Position numbers and translations under genes: made by a program. From Pseudomonas tohonis (GTDB lineage Bacteria > Pseudomonadota > Gammaproteobacteria > Pseudomonadales > Pseudomonadaceae), in assembly GCF_012767755.2 (NCBI RefSeq), contig NZ_AP023189.1:3660001-3724000 (forward strand): a stretch of DNA of 64,000 bases, in the 5' to 3' direction. The notes under the pieces were generated by a model that was given only the letters and a program-made list of their open reading frames with translations, was not told where the DNA came from and did no database searches. This document shows, piece after piece, positions 46,133-56,213 of the stretch. Position 1 is the stretch's first letter. Every line of letters starts with the position of its first letter.

Positions 46133-46876
46133 TCAGAAGTCCTGCACGGTCGGGCGCAGCACCACTTCGCTGATGTCCACGTCCGCCGGTTGTTCCACCG
46201 CATAGGCGATGGCCCGGGCGACGGATTCGGCGGGGATCGCCAGCTTGTAGAACTCGCCCAGGGCCTGGCGGCTTTCCTCGTGGGAGCTGCCCAGCTTCAG
46301 TTCCGAATCCACCGCGCCGGGGGAGATGACGGTGACGCGGATGTCGCCGCCCACTTCATGACGCAGGCCGTCGCTGATGGCCCGCACGGCGAACTTGGTG
46401 CCGCTGTACACGGTGCCGCCCGGGCTGAACACCTTGTGGCCGGCCACCGAGGCGACGTTGATGAACTGGCCGCTGCGCTGTGCCTGGAACACCGGCAGCG
46501 CCGCCGCGATGCCGTAGAGCACGCCCTTGATGTTGATGTCGATCATGCGGTCCCACTCCTCCACCGGGGTTTCGGAGAGCGGCGCGATGGCCATCAGGCC
46601 GGCGTTGTTGACCAGTACGTCGATGCGGCCGAAGGCGTCGATGCCGCCCTGCACCAGGGCGCGGACCTGCGCCGGGTCGGTGACGTCGGTGGCGAAGGCC
46701 ACGGCCTTGCCGCCGGCAGCGGTGATTTCGCTGACCAGCGCGTCGAGACGGTCGACGCGGCGCGCCCCGAGCACCACCGAGGCGCCCAGGGCGGCCAGGT
46801 GGCGGGCGGTGGCTTCGCCGAGGCCGCTGCTGGCGCCGGTGATGACGATGACTTTGCCGTTGATGTTGCTGCTCAT
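46133..46876 (-). CDS. Short-chain dehydrogenase/reductase
   Basis: A 247-residue classical SDR. The cofactor motif TGASSGLG is at 13-20, NNAG at 89-92, and the catalytic set includes S142, Y156 and K160 (YSGTK). R38-R39 after the second strand suggest NADP. The family oxidises or reduces alcohols, ketones or sugars. It is divergent from a LysR gene, 138 bases apart, which probably controls it. Confidence 0.93.
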   Translation of the reverse strand: MSSNINGKVIVITGASSGLGEATARHLAALGASVVLGARRVDRLDALVSEITAAGGKAVAFATDVTDPAQVRALVQGGIDAFGRIDVLVNNAGLMAIAPLSETPVEEWDRMIDINIKGVLYGIAAALPVFQAQRSGQFINVASVAGHKVFSPGGTVYSGTKFAVRAISDGLRHEVGGDIRVTVISPGAVDSELKLGSSHEESRQALGEFYKLAIPAESVARAIAYAVEQPADVDISEVVLRPTVQDF

Positions 46877-47014
46877 GTCGGGTTCCTCAGGTTGGCTGCC
46901 GGCAGGAGGGGTTCCTGCTGCTGGAGGCCAGTATGGAAATCCGATGACGCCCAGGGAATGGAAGGATTAGGATTGCGGAATTCCAGGATCAGGAACAATC
47001 CGAAGGCCGCCGAC

Positions 47015-47929
47015 ATGCTCAACCGAATGGAAATGCTGCGCATCTTCTGCATCGCCGCCGAGTCCGCCAGCTTCCGCGAAGCCGCCACGCGCCTCGGCGC
47101 CTCACCGCAGACGGTGACCCGGGCGATCAAGGACCTGGAGCAACTGGTGGGCGAGCCGCTGTTCCATCGCAGCACGCGCCAGGTGCAGATCACCGCCTAC
47201 GGCGAACTGCTGGCAGCCCAGGCGCGGGAGACACTGGGCAGCTTCGACCAGCTGTTCCAGCGCCACGTCCGCCGCGGCCGGGACGAGATGGCCGGCCGCG
47301 TGGGCGTCACCGCACCGCGTTCGATCGGCCGGCGCTTCGTGCTGCCGCTCTTGGCCGAGTTGCAGCGCGAGCACCCGGAGATCGTGCTGGACATGCGCCT
47401 CTCGGACCAGATGACCGACTCGGTCGACGAGCAGATCGACATCGGCGTGCGCATGGGCTTCATCCGCGACCGCCGCTACATCGCGCGCCCCACGGCGACC
47501 GTGCCGCTGTACGTGGTGGGTGCGCCGGCACTGGTCGAGCGCGTCGGCGCCCCGGAAGACACCGACGCCCTGAACCGGCTGCCGACCACCGCGCTGATCG
47601 ACGGCAATACCGGGCGCCTCTGGCCCTGGACCTTCGCCGAGGGCCGCCAGCTGCAACCGCAGCGTGCCGCCTTCACCACCGACGACCAGGAGTGCGAATG
47701 CGAGGCGGTGCTGGCGGGCGTCGGCTTCGGGCAACTGCCCAGCTACCTGGTCACCCCGCACATCCGCAGCGGACGCCTGGTTCGGGTGCTGGTCGACGAC
47801 GAATCGCCGTCCTGGGAGATGTTCGTCTACCGGCCCCAGCGCGGGCCGGTATCGCCACGGGTAAGGCGGGTGTTCGACCGCCTGGTGGAACGGCTTTCCG
47901 ACCCGCGATGGGTGCCGCTGGAGCCGTAG
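47015..47929 (+). CDS. LysR-family transcriptional regulator
   Basis: A 304-residue regulator. The HTH is FREAATRLGASPQTVTRAIKDLEQLVGEPLF (about 20-50). The effector domain begins near residue 90. The MLNRMEMLRIF start and RAFVVSRF-like absence place it in the CrgA-like branch. Divergent from the SDR gene; likely its regulator. The start ATG at 47015 has no good RBS but agrees with the first helix. Confidence 0.9.
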   Translation: MLNRMEMLRIFCIAAESASFREAATRLGASPQTVTRAIKDLEQLVGEPLFHRSTRQVQITAYGELLAAQARETLGSFDQLFQRHVRRGRDEMAGRVGVTAPRSIGRRFVLPLLAELQREHPEIVLDMRLSDQMTDSVDEQIDIGVRMGFIRDRRYIARPTATVPLYVVGAPALVERVGAPEDTDALNRLPTTALIDGNTGRLWPWTFAEGRQLQPQRAAFTTDDQECECEAVLAGVGFGQLPSYLVTPHIRSGRLVRVLVDDESPSWEMFVYRPQRGPVSPRVRRVFDRLVERLSDPRWVPLEP

Positions 47930-48146
47930 GATGGCGTAGAGCGCCGCGGAACCCATCGATCCGCCGGCTTGGTGATGCACCGGCGTGTTGGGTCATCGCG
48001 AATGAATTCGCTCCCACGCGGGGAACCCGTAGCTCAGATGAAACCCGGCGCATCGTGAACGGAAAATCGCGGGTTGCACCCAAGCGGGCCTCGTAGGATG
48101 GCGTAGAGCGCAGCGAAACCCATCGATCCCGTGGCCGCCAGTGCAT
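47927..48146. repeat. Duplicated intergenic segments
   Basis: The gap of 261 bases has two copies of GTAGGATGGCGTAGAGCGC... followed by ...AACCCATCGATCC, at 47927-47966 and about 48092-48130, and the palindromic element GCGAATGAATTCGC (47998-48011). No gene. Confidence 0.7.
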
Positions 48147-48190
48147 GGGGTTCGCACGGCCCTACCCATCCGACGGCTGCAGCTGCGGGA

Positions 48191-49195
48191 TCACTCGGCG
48201 ATATCGATGACGATCTTGCCGAAGGCCGTACCCTGCTCCACCGCGTCGTGGGCGTCGTGGGCCGTGGCCAGGGTGAAACGGCGCGGGTCGAGGATGGGTT
48301 TGAGCTTGCCGGCCTCCACCAGGCGCGTGGCGTCGGCGAGGACTTCGCCGTGGTGGGCGCGGCCTTCGCCGATGAGCATCGGCAGCAACACGAACACGCC
48401 ATTGACGGTCGCCGCCCGCAGCGAGGATGGCGCCAGGCTGTGGGTGCCGAAGGCGGCACAGCTGACCACATGGCCGCGGATGCGCACCGACTCCAGGGCG
48501 TCGTCGAGGGAACTGCCGCCCACGGTGTCGTAGACCACGTCGAAGCCCTTGCCACCGGTGAAGGCCGCAACGTAATCGGCCGCCTTGGTGGTGTGGTAGT
48601 CGATGGGCGTGGCGCCCAGCCCGCGCACCATCTCGTGCTTGGCCGGCGAAGCGGTGGCGAAGACCTCGGCCCCGAAGGCCTTGGCGATCTGCACGGCGAT
48701 ATGGCCCACGCCGCCGGAGCCACCGGTGACCAGCACCGTCTGCCCGGCGTGCAGGCGCGCGCTGTCCACCAGGCCTTCCCAGGCGGTGAGGAACACCAGC
48801 GGCAGTGCCGCGGCTTCGCGCATGCTCAGGTTCTTCGGCTTCAGCGCCAGCAGGCGCCAGTCCACCGCGGCGAATTCGGCCAGGGTGCCTTGCAGGCCGC
48901 GCACGCCGCCGACCAGGCCGTAGACCTCGTCACCGACCTTGAAGCGGCTGACGCCCGCACCCACCGCCTCGACCACGCCGGCCAGCTCGGTGCCGAGCAC
49001 CGCCGGCAGCACCGGGTCGGCATAGGGCGCCCGGCCGGTGCGGATCTTGTAGTCGATGGGGTTGACCCCGCTGGCCTCGATACGCACCAGGACCTGCCCC
49101 TCGCCGGCGACCGGGCGGGCGATCTCCTGCTGGGTGAAACGGCCGCTCTGGTAATCCTCGAGCACGAGGGCGCGCATTTTGACGGGGTTCGACAT
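48191..49195 (-). CDS. NAD(P)H:quinone oxidoreductase-like MDR protein
   Basis: A 334-residue zinc-independent-looking medium-chain dehydrogenase. It has the GroES-like N-terminal domain (GEGQVLVRIEASGVNPIDYK) and a Rossmann motif VTGGSGGVGHIAVQIAKAFGA near residues 145-165. The GxNPxDY substrate loop without Cys zinc ligands fits quinone-oxidoreductase (QOR)-type enzymes, which reduce quinones or enones with NADPH. The ATG at 49195 follows AAGGAG by 8 bases; the GTG at 49204 is less well placed. Confidence 0.9.
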   Translation of the reverse strand: MSNPVKMRALVLEDYQSGRFTQQEIARPVAGEGQVLVRIEASGVNPIDYKIRTGRAPYADPVLPAVLGTELAGVVEAVGAGVSRFKVGDEVYGLVGGVRGLQGTLAEFAAVDWRLLALKPKNLSMREAAALPLVFLTAWEGLVDSARLHAGQTVLVTGGSGGVGHIAVQIAKAFGAEVFATASPAKHEMVRGLGATPIDYHTTKAADYVAAFTGGKGFDVVYDTVGGSSLDDALESVRIRGHVVSCAAFGTHSLAPSSLRAATVNGVFVLLPMLIGEGRAHHGEVLADATRLVEAGKLKPILDPRRFTLATAHDAHDAVEQGTAFGKIVIDIAE

Positions 49196-49418
49196 GGGAT
49201 TCACTCCTTGGCAATCAGCTTCGCCGGGGCCTGGCCCGGCATCCGGCGCCCACTATAGAGCCGCCGCGAGGGCGAGGAAACAGGCACGCCGCCCCACCGG
49301 GCGTCAGCGCAACGGCAAGCATCGACGTCGCTGATACTCACCATCAGCCCCTTTCAATTCTCCGATTGCCAGCGCACCGGCAAGATTCGCTCATCGGCCT
49401 TGTGCCCCATGAACCGAG

Positions 49419-49619
49419 ATGCCAGCCATGACCGCCCACTCGAAATTCGTCGACAGCAGCTACCTGGTCACCCACGTCACCCTGGATGAATTCCATCTGC
49501 ACTTCGAAACCGAAGTCGCCGTGTGCCAGGAGGACGGCACCTTCGAGATGCTCCAGGCCCCGACGCCCATCGCCGAGCGTCGTGCCCTGCGCCAGCTGAT
49601 CCGCAACCAGGCCGCCTGA
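49419..49619 (+). CDS. Small hypothetical protein
   Basis: A 66-residue acidic to neutral protein with no recognised domain (SSYLVTHVTLDEFHLHFETE, ending RALRQLIRNQAA). The second ATG at 49428 is an equal candidate start. Coding character is moderate: GC-rich third positions and a good hydrophobic pattern. It stands alone on the plus strand between two minus-strand genes. The 223 bases upstream show no other feature. Confidence 0.5.
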   Translation: MPAMTAHSKFVDSSYLVTHVTLDEFHLHFETEVAVCQEDGTFEMLQAPTPIAERRALRQLIRNQAA

Positions 49620-49643
49620 TTCCGGCGGCCCGGTCGCGCCGCC

Positions 49644-51881
49644 TCAGGCCTTGACCTGGGCGGGGAACGGCAGGGTCCGCAAGCGCACGCCCACCGCCGC
49701 ATGCAGGGCGTTGGCCAGTGCCGGCGCCAGGGGCGGCACCCCGGGTTCACCCACACCGGTGGGCTGCTCGGTGGACGGCAGGATGTGCACCTCCACGGCC
49801 GGCATCTCGTTGATCCGCAACACCTGGAAGTCGTGGAAGTTGGATTGCTCCACCACTCCGTCCTTCAGCGTCACCGCGCTGTGCAGCGCCGCCGCCAGGC
49901 CAAAGCCGATACCACCTTCCATCTGCGCCCGGATCACATCGGGGTTGATCGGCACGCCGCAATCCACGGCGCAGACCACGCGATCCACCTTGTAGGCGCC
50001 ATCGGCCTTCACCGTCACTTCCACCACCTGGGCCACGTAGCTGCCGAAGGATTCGTGCACGGCGATCCCGCGACCCCGCTTCTCGCCTTCGCCACCGGCC
50101 TTGAGCGGCTGCTTCCAGCCCGCCTTGTCCGCCACCAGTTCCAGCACGCCACGATGGCGCGGATGCTTCTCCAGCAGCGCGTGGCGGTAGTCGTACGGGT
50201 CCTTGCCGGCGGTGGTCGCCGCTTCGTCGATCAGCACCTCGGCAGCGAAACCGGTGTGGGTGTGGCCCACCGAGCGCCACCACTGCACCGGGACGTGGAT
50301 GTCCTCGGGGGTGGCCAGCTCCACCTGCAGGTTGGGCACGGCGTAGGAGAGGTTCGCCAGCCCTTCTACCGAGGTGTTGTCGATGCCGTCCTTGATCAGG
50401 AAGGACTCCATGCCGGTGCCCTTGATGATGGACTGGCCGACGATGCGGTGATGCCAGGCCAGCAGCTTGCCCTCGGCGTCCAGCGCCAGGCGCGCGCGGT
50501 GCAGGTAGGCCGGGCGGTAGTAGCCGCCCCGGGTGTCGTCCTCGCGGGTCCAGACCAGCTTCACCGGCGCCTTGATGCCTTTGTCGCGCGCAGCCTTGGC
50601 CACCGCCACCGCCTCCAGCGGGTAGTCGGAAAGCGGGTTGGCGCGGCGGCCGAAGCTGCCGCCGGCGTAGAGCTGGGTGATGGCGACCTTCTCCACGGGG
50701 ATGCCCAGGTACTTGGCCACCGTCACCTGGTCGCCGGTCTGCCACTGCTCGCCGTTCCACAGCTCGCAGGCACCGTCGGAAAGCCGGACCAGGCAGTTCA
50801 TCGGCTCCATCGCCGCGTGGGCCAGGTAGGGGAATTCGAAGTCCGCCTCGATCAGCTTCGCCGGCTTGGCCAGCGCGGCCTCCACGTCACCGGTGCGCGT
50901 GGCCATCAGCCCGGGCTTGCCAGCGCTCTCGCGGTATTTGGCGAAGATCTCGGCGCTGCCCAGTTTGAAGGCCTTGCTCTCGTCCCATTCGATGACCAGC
51001 GCGTCGCGCCCCTGGCGCGCGGCCCAGGTGTTCTTCGCCAGCACGGCGACCCCGGCGCGGCCATGGGGCAGGTCGCGGAACTCGACCACCTCCACCACAC
51101 CGGCGATGGCCTTGGCCTTGCTCGCGTCCACCGTCTTCGGCACGCCGCCGAAGCGCGGCGGGTAGGCGACCACCGCCACCAGCATGCCGGGCAGCTTGAA
51201 ATCCTGGGTGAAGACGGCACTGCCGTTGGTCTTGTCGTGGCTGTCCTTGCGCTTGGCGGTCATCTGGCCGATGAGCTTGAAGTCCTTTGGCTGCTTGAGC
51301 TTCACCTCGGTGGGCACCGATTCCTGCGCGGCCGCCTCGGCCAGCTCGCCGAAGCCGGCCTTGTTGCCGGAGGCGGCATGGGCGACCACGCCATCGCTGA
51401 CGGTGATGGCCTCGGCCGGCACCTTCCACTTCTTGGCGGCGGCGGCCACCAGCATGGCGCGGGCGCTGGCCCCGGCCTTGCGCATCTGCTCGAAGGAGTT
51501 GGCCATGGCGCTGCTGCCACCGGTGCCCTGAAGGGTGCCGAAGGCCAGGTTGTTGTAGACGGCGGCGTTGGCCGGCGCGCCTTCGACCACCACCCGGCTC
51601 CAGTCGGCATCCAGCTCCTCGGCCACCAGGGTGGCGAGGCCGGTGTAGGCGCCCTGCCCCATTTCCACGTGCTTGGCGACCACGGTCACGGTGCCGTCGC
51701 GAGCGATGCGCACGAAGGCATTGGGTTCGAAGCGCGCATCGGCGGCGAACATCTCGGCAGCGTCCAGGAGCGGCGAGAAGAGCACGCCCAGGGCCAGCCC
51801 GCCGCTGCCCTGGAGGAAGGTCCGCCGGCTGATGTTGAGGATGCCGTTGCCCGGCGTGCTCTGGGTTTCGATCTTGCCCAT
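49644..51881 (-). CDS. Molybdopterin-binding aldehyde/isoquinoline oxidoreductase large subunit (IorB-like)
   Basis: A 745-residue subunit of the xanthine-oxidase family. A twin-arginine signal (SRRTFLQGSGGLALGVLF, residues 18-35) sends the folded complex to the periplasm. Typical Mo-cofactor segments are VEMGQGAYTGLATLVAEEL and YAGGSFGRRANPL. The late segment VGEPGVPPLAPALANAL holds the catalytic Glu. It forms a complex with the 2Fe-2S subunit, whose gene lies 11 bases upstream, and with an electron acceptor that is not seen. The enzyme oxidises aldehydes or N-heterocycles by hydroxylation; the substrate is not determined. Confidence 0.9.
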   Translation of the reverse strand: MGKIETQSTPGNGILNISRRTFLQGSGGLALGVLFSPLLDAAEMFAADARFEPNAFVRIARDGTVTVVAKHVEMGQGAYTGLATLVAEELDADWSRVVVEGAPANAAVYNNLAFGTLQGTGGSSAMANSFEQMRKAGASARAMLVAAAAKKWKVPAEAITVSDGVVAHAASGNKAGFGELAEAAAQESVPTEVKLKQPKDFKLIGQMTAKRKDSHDKTNGSAVFTQDFKLPGMLVAVVAYPPRFGGVPKTVDASKAKAIAGVVEVVEFRDLPHGRAGVAVLAKNTWAARQGRDALVIEWDESKAFKLGSAEIFAKYRESAGKPGLMATRTGDVEAALAKPAKLIEADFEFPYLAHAAMEPMNCLVRLSDGACELWNGEQWQTGDQVTVAKYLGIPVEKVAITQLYAGGSFGRRANPLSDYPLEAVAVAKAARDKGIKAPVKLVWTREDDTRGGYYRPAYLHRARLALDAEGKLLAWHHRIVGQSIIKGTGMESFLIKDGIDNTSVEGLANLSYAVPNLQVELATPEDIHVPVQWWRSVGHTHTGFAAEVLIDEAATTAGKDPYDYRHALLEKHPRHRGVLELVADKAGWKQPLKAGGEGEKRGRGIAVHESFGSYVAQVVEVTVKADGAYKVDRVVCAVDCGVPINPDVIRAQMEGGIGFGLAAALHSAVTLKDGVVEQSNFHDFQVLRINEMPAVEVHILPSTEQPTGVGEPGVPPLAPALANALHAAVGVRLRTLPFPAQVKA

Positions 51882-51892
51882 GTCGTCGTTCC

Positions 51893-52351
51893 TCAGGCCA
51901 GCTGGCCGGCTGCTTCGTGGATGGCCGCACGGATGCGCACATAGGTGGCGCAGCGGCAGATGTTGCCGCTCATGGCGGCATCGATGTCGGCGTCGCTGGG
52001 TTTGCGGTTGCCCGCCAGCAGAGCCGTGGCCGCCATGATCTGCCCCGACTGGCAGTAGCCGCACTGCACCACGTCGAGCTTGCGCCAGGCTTCCTGCACC
52101 GCCTTGCCCACTTCGCCCTCGCCCACCGCCTCGATGGTGGTGACCTTCTTGCCCACCAGCATGGATACCGGCGTGATACAGGCCCGCGTCGGCTGGCCAT
52201 CCACGTGCACGGTGCAGGCCCCGCACAGGGCCATGCCGCAGCCGTACTTGGTGCCGGTCATCTCGGCGACGTCGCGCAATGCCCAGAGCAGCGGCATGTC
52301 GGGGGCGATATCGAGTTCCTTGTCTTGACCATTCAGGTTCAGGGTGATCAT
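51893..52351 (-). CDS. 2Fe-2S subunit of the molybdenum hydroxylase (IorA-like)
   Basis: A 152-residue ferredoxin-type subunit. Cluster 1 ligands are C38, C43, C46 and C58 ([16 protein letters not shown]), and cluster 2 ligands are C96, C99, C131 and C133 ([10 protein letters not shown] and CRC). It transfers electrons from the molybdenum subunit downstream. Starting at 52351 (ATGATCACC) agrees with family length. An AraC gene lies upstream on the same strand. Confidence 0.92.
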   Translation of the reverse strand: MITLNLNGQDKELDIAPDMPLLWALRDVAEMTGTKYGCGMALCGACTVHVDGQPTRACITPVSMLVGKKVTTIEAVGEGEVGKAVQEAWRKLDVVQCGYCQSGQIMAATALLAGNRKPSDADIDAAMSGNICRCATYVRIRAAIHEAAGQLA

Positions 52352-52490
52352 CGGCTTTTCCACCTCTACGGGTATGGATTCATGGGGCGCCGGCCACGGT
52401 CGGGCCGGTTCAGGGCACGGTTGTTTCAGGGTAGAAGCTCGCCGGCCATCCCTGCGCCTTTGCGGCGTCGGGACGACCAGCGGAGCGGTA

Positions 52491-53417
52491 TCAGGCGCTC
52501 TGGCGCAGGCGGGCGATATCGCGCTGTGGCGGCTCGCCGAACAGACGGCTGTATTCGCGGCTGAACTGCGAGGGGCTCTCGTAGCCAACGCGGCTGCCGG
52601 CGGTGGCGGCGTCCAGCGCCTCGGAGAGCATCAGCCGGCGCGCCTCCTGCAGGCGCAGCTGCTTCTGGAACTGCAGCGGGCTCATGGCGGTGACCGACTT
52701 GAAGTGATGGTGCAGCGCCGAGGTGCTCATGTTCACCTCACCGGCCAGGGCGCCGATCTGCAACGGGCGGTGATAGTTGTTCTTCAACCAGCTGACGGCC
52801 TTGGCGATGCGCTGGGTGTGGCTGCCGACGCAGGCGATCTGGCGCAGTTGCGCGCTGCGCTCGCCCAGCAGCAGGCGATAGAGGATCTCGCGCTCGACCA
52901 GCGGCGCCAGCACGGCGATGTCATCCGGGGTGTCGAGCAGGCTCACCAGGCGGATCAGCGCATCCTGCAGCGGCTCGTCCAGGCTGCACACCGAGATGCC
53001 CCGCGCGGAGCTGGTGACCATGGGCGAACGCTCCATCTCCAGGAGCATCTGGCTGATGAGCGCGGGCTCCAGGTTCAGGCGCAGGCCGAGGTAGGGCACC
53101 TCGGGGCTGGCATCGAGGATCTGGCCGATCACCGGCAAATCGAGGGAGACGATCAGGTACTGGGATTGGCCATAGATGTAAGTCTCGTCGTTGAGCATGG
53201 CCTGCTTGCGGCCCTGCACCACGATGCCCAGGGCGGGCTCGTAGAGACAGTGGATGGGCTCGGTGGCAGCGCTGGCGCGGAACAGCGACAGGCGCGGGAT
53301 CGGCGTTTCATTGACGCCATCTTCCCGGGTGAATCGTTCAATCAATCGTGCGAGGCGTGCCTGCGCGCCCAGGGGAGCGCTTTGCCCCTGCTCTTCGAGG
53401 GTTGCGGGTGTGGTCAT
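52491..53417 (-). CDS. AraC-family transcriptional regulator (AraC_N type)
   Basis: A 308-residue regulator with an N-terminal AraC_N domain ([15 protein letters not shown]...) and C-terminal HTH pair ([60 protein letters not shown]). The AraC_N group often responds to aldehydes or aromatic compounds. Located 139 bases upstream of the iorAB-like genes and likely controls them. Confidence 0.92.
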   Translation of the reverse strand: MTTPATLEEQGQSAPLGAQARLARLIERFTREDGVNETPIPRLSLFRASAATEPIHCLYEPALGIVVQGRKQAMLNDETYIYGQSQYLIVSLDLPVIGQILDASPEVPYLGLRLNLEPALISQMLLEMERSPMVTSSARGISVCSLDEPLQDALIRLVSLLDTPDDIAVLAPLVEREILYRLLLGERSAQLRQIACVGSHTQRIAKAVSWLKNNYHRPLQIGALAGEVNMSTSALHHHFKSVTAMSPLQFQKQLRLQEARRLMLSEALDAATAGSRVGYESPSQFSREYSRLFGEPPQRDIARLRQSA

Positions 53418-53593
53418 GGTTTCAGCCCTCCGGATCAGGCGACAACTCTACTTGCGCGCGCGGGGCGCGTCTCGGGTCCGGAAACACTTCGGCAGGATCA
53501 GGCAATGATTCTGCAGAATCCTGCTACCGAAGCGGCCACCGGCAGTCGCAGACTGGCGCCCCTTCGACCCCGGGCCGATGCCGCCCAAACGAA

Positions 53594-53616
53594 ATCCGGC
53601 GCACAAGGCGCCGGAT
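53594..53616 (-). terminator. Terminator of mexS
   Basis: Stem ATCCGGCGC-ACAAG-GCGCCGGAT (9 bp), read on the minus strand just after the mexS stop, followed by TTCGTTTGGG. Confidence 0.75.
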
Positions 53617-53635
53617 CGGGTACAGCAGTCGCGGT

Positions 53636-54655
53636 TCAGTCGGCGACGTGGATCACCACGCGGCCACCGGCCGGGCAGGTTTCCATGTAGCGGCTCGCCT
53701 CGACGAAGTCGGCGAACTCGAAGACCCGGTCGATGCTCGGCTTGAGCAGGCGGTCGCCGGTCATCTGGTTGATGTGGGCCAGGGCCCGCTGCACGGCAGC
53801 CTCGTCACGCTCCAGGCCGGTTTCCGGATCACCGGTGAAATCCATCACGCAGTGGCGGAAGAACTGCAGGTGCTTCTTGAAGGCGGCGCAGGCCGGGAAG
53901 GCCGCATCGTTGCCACCGTTGATGCCATAGAGGATCAACTTGCCGCGCGGCGAGGCGACATCGCCCAGCAGCTTCATCTGCGGGCCGGCGCACTGGTCCA
54001 GCACCACTTCGACGCCCTTGCCGGCGGTGAAGCGCTCGACCTCCAGGACCAGGTCCTGCTCCTCGGTGACGATGACCTTGTCGGCGCCCAGCTCTTTAAG
54101 GAACGGGCGGCTCTCCGGGTAGCTGGTGGAGGCGATGACGATCGCCCCCAGCGCCTTGGCCAGCTGCACCGATTGCGGTGCCAGGCAATGCCCGGCCTCG
54201 GTGATCAGCACGTGCTGCCCGGGCTTGACCTTGGCCAGCTCGACCAGGGCGAAGTAGCCCAGCAGCAGCGGCGTGTAGTGCACGGCGGCCTCGACCGGGG
54301 TCAGCACGTCCGGGTAGCGGGTCAGGGCGCGGCGCGGCATCAGCACGATGTCGCCCCAGGCCGGATAGGTATTGGGGGTGGCGGACGGAAAGCTGGCCAC
54401 GGCCATGCCGGGCTGCAGGTCGTCGACGCCTTCGCCGACGGTCTCTACCACACCGGCCAGCTCGAAGCCGAGCCCGGCAGGCAGCCGGGCCTGTTCGGAG
54501 GCCAGGTTCTGCCGCCAGAGCACGTCTTTCCAACTGACGCCCAGCGCCTGGGTGCGCACCAGAACTTCGCCGAACCCCGGTTTGGGGGTGGGCAGCTCTT
54601 CCAGCTTGAGCACATCGGCCTCGCCGAATTGATGAAAACGGATCATGCGGGACAT
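53636..54655 (-). CDS. mexS: MexS, MDR oxidoreductase that tunes MexT
   Basis: A 339-residue medium-chain dehydrogenase, the length of P. aeruginosa MexS. It has an N-terminal GroES-like fold (FGEADVLKLEELPTPKPGFG) and Rossmann motif VLITEAGHCLAPQSVQLAK, an altered glycine-rich loop. Loss of MexS in P. aeruginosa activates MexT and mexEF-oprN, apparently by a build-up of an electrophile. It is divergent from mexT. The start at 54655 has GAGG 6 bases upstream. A MexT-box-like site lies upstream at 54733-54756. Confidence 0.93.
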   Translation of the reverse strand: MSRMIRFHQFGEADVLKLEELPTPKPGFGEVLVRTQALGVSWKDVLWRQNLASEQARLPAGLGFELAGVVETVGEGVDDLQPGMAVASFPSATPNTYPAWGDIVLMPRRALTRYPDVLTPVEAAVHYTPLLLGYFALVELAKVKPGQHVLITEAGHCLAPQSVQLAKALGAIVIASTSYPESRPFLKELGADKVIVTEEQDLVLEVERFTAGKGVEVVLDQCAGPQMKLLGDVASPRGKLILYGINGGNDAAFPACAAFKKHLQFFRHCVMDFTGDPETGLERDEAAVQRALAHINQMTGDRLLKPSIDRVFEFADFVEASRYMETCPAGGRVVIHVAD

Positions 54656-54732
54656 CACACACCTCGCCTGTGACTCTGTCATGGCCATGGACTCTATCCG
54701 GGCTTTATCCCTAAAACCACCCGCGCGCATCA

Positions 54733-54756
54733 ATAGTTGTCATAAACGCGGATGAT
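54733..54756 (-). promoter_or_regulatory. MexT-box-like site upstream of mexS
   Basis: On the minus strand: ATCA-N5-GTTTAT-N4-ACTAT. The remembered MexT consensus is ATCA-N5-GTCGAT-N4-ACYAT, so both ends match and the middle agrees at 4 of 6 positions. Located 78 bases upstream of the mexS start, as expected for activation by MexT. Confidence 0.5.
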
Positions 54757-54821
54757 GTGAGCCTTGACGACCGCGCTGCAGAGCCTCATTTTTCACACAC
54801 TCATTTCGGAAGTAGCCCTGC

Positions 54822-55739
54822 ATGAACAGGAACGACCTACGTAGAGTTGACCTCAATCTACTGATCGTGTTCGAGACGCTCATGCATGAGCGCAGCGTGA
54901 CACGGGCGGCGGAGAAGCTCTTCCTCGGCCAGCCCGCCATCAGCGCCGCCCTCGCGCGGCTGCGTACCCTCTTCGATGACCCGCTGTTCGTGCGCACCGG
55001 CCGCAGCATGGAGCCGTCCGCCCGCGCGGTGGAGATCTTCGCCCTGCTCTCCCCAGCCCTGGACTCCATCTCCACGGCCGTCAGCCGGGCCGCCGATTTC
55101 GACCCGGCCACCAGCAACGCGGTGTTCCGCATCGGCCTTTCCGACGACGTCGAGTTCGGCCTGCTGCCCGCCCTGCTCCGCCGCCTGCGTGCCGAAGCGC
55201 CGGGCGTGGTGCTGGTGGTGCGCCGCACCAACTACCTGCTGATGCCCAACCTGCTCGCCTCCGGCGAGATCTCCGTGGGTGTCAGCTACACCGACGAGCT
55301 GCCGGCCAACGCCAAGCGCAAGACCATCCGCCGCTCCAAGTCCAAGCTCCTGCGTGCCGACGCCGTACCCGGGCCGCTGAGCCTGGAGGACTACTGCGCG
55401 CGCCCCCACGCGCTGGTGTCCTATGCGGGCGACTTGTCCGGCTTCGTCGACGAGGAGCTGGAGAAACTGGGACGCAAGCGCCGCGTGGTGCTGGCCGTGC
55501 CCCAGTTCAACGGCCTCGGCGCCCTGCTCGCCGGGACCGACATCGTCGCCGTGGTGCCCGACTACACCGCCGCCGCCCTCACCGCCGCCGGCGGCCTGCG
55601 CGTGGAGGACCCGCCCTACGGCAGCCGCGCCTTCGAACTGTCCATGGCCTGGCGCGGCGCCCAGGACAACGACCCCGCCGAGCGCTGGCTGCGCTCGCGC
55701 ATCCAGATGTACTGCGGCGACCCGGACAGCCTGGAGTGA
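54822..55739 (+). CDS. mexT: LysR-type activator MexT
   Basis: A 305-residue LysR regulator that nearly matches P. aeruginosa MexT over the N-terminal 60 residues (MNRNDLRRVDLNLLIVFETL then MHERSVTRAAEKLFLGQP). HTH at about residues 24-43. It activates mexEF-oprN and mexS. In strain PAO1 an extra 8-base copy breaks the frame near the CTCGGCCAGC segment; here a single copy is present (about 54929-54938), so the gene is intact. Divergent from mexS. Confidence 0.95.
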   Translation: MNRNDLRRVDLNLLIVFETLMHERSVTRAAEKLFLGQPAISAALARLRTLFDDPLFVRTGRSMEPSARAVEIFALLSPALDSISTAVSRAADFDPATSNAVFRIGLSDDVEFGLLPALLRRLRAEAPGVVLVVRRTNYLLMPNLLASGEISVGVSYTDELPANAKRKTIRRSKSKLLRADAVPGPLSLEDYCARPHALVSYAGDLSGFVDEELEKLGRKRRVVLAVPQFNGLGALLAGTDIVAVVPDYTAAALTAAGGLRVEDPPYGSRAFELSMAWRGAQDNDPAERWLRSRIQMYCGDPDSLE

Positions 55740-56072
55740 TCCGCACCCGCGTGCGCAGCGCTCCCCGCGCCACCGAACCCGTAAGGTGGGCCGGGCGGTG
55801 TTCCGCTTCAGCCCACCCATGGTCGCCGCGCCAAAGCTTCGCGAGCAGAGCTCGCTCCTACAGCACCGCTTGGCGACTGAAGTCGCCCCTACAGCCCCGC
55901 CGCACGTACGCGACCGCTGCATAGGGTGGATGACGCTTTTTTCATCCACCAGCGGAGCCCGCCATGACACTGATGGGAGCGGTTTCAACCGCGAAAGGCA
56001 TCGCGAATGAATTCGCGCCTACAAGAAGCACCCGCGCGCGCCCCGAATCGATGAAAAGCAACAGTCATTCGC
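55740..56072. repeat. Repeat-bearing part of the mexT-mexE gap
   Basis: The mexT-mexE gap is 575 bases. Its first part holds a hairpin GGCGACTGAAGTCGCC (near 55873-55888), an inverted repeat GGTGGATGA...TCATCCACC around 55922-55950, and the palindromic element GCGAATGAATTCGC (56003-56016). No gene is seen. Confidence 0.65.
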
Positions 56073-56086
56073 TTCTATCGATAGAA
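56073..56086. promoter_or_regulatory. Palindrome upstream of mexE
   Basis: Perfect 14-base palindrome TTCTATCGATAGAA, about 230 bases upstream of mexE in an AT-rich stretch. It is a plausible regulator site; which protein binds is unknown. Confidence 0.35.
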
Positions 56087-56213
56087 CCGCCCCGATTCGC
56101 CGTTGCAAGCAATCCCGTGAATGCTCGAAAACCGTGCAGCGGACCGCTGAAATCCCCATTCCAGGGCGGTTTTCCAGGGCAAGCCACTTACTATCAATGG
56201 AAAAAAGCGATTC

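Noticed and set aside
54929..54938. Inactivating 8-base duplication in mexT
   Set aside because: Only one copy of the CGGCCAGC segment is present and the frame is intact over 305 codons.
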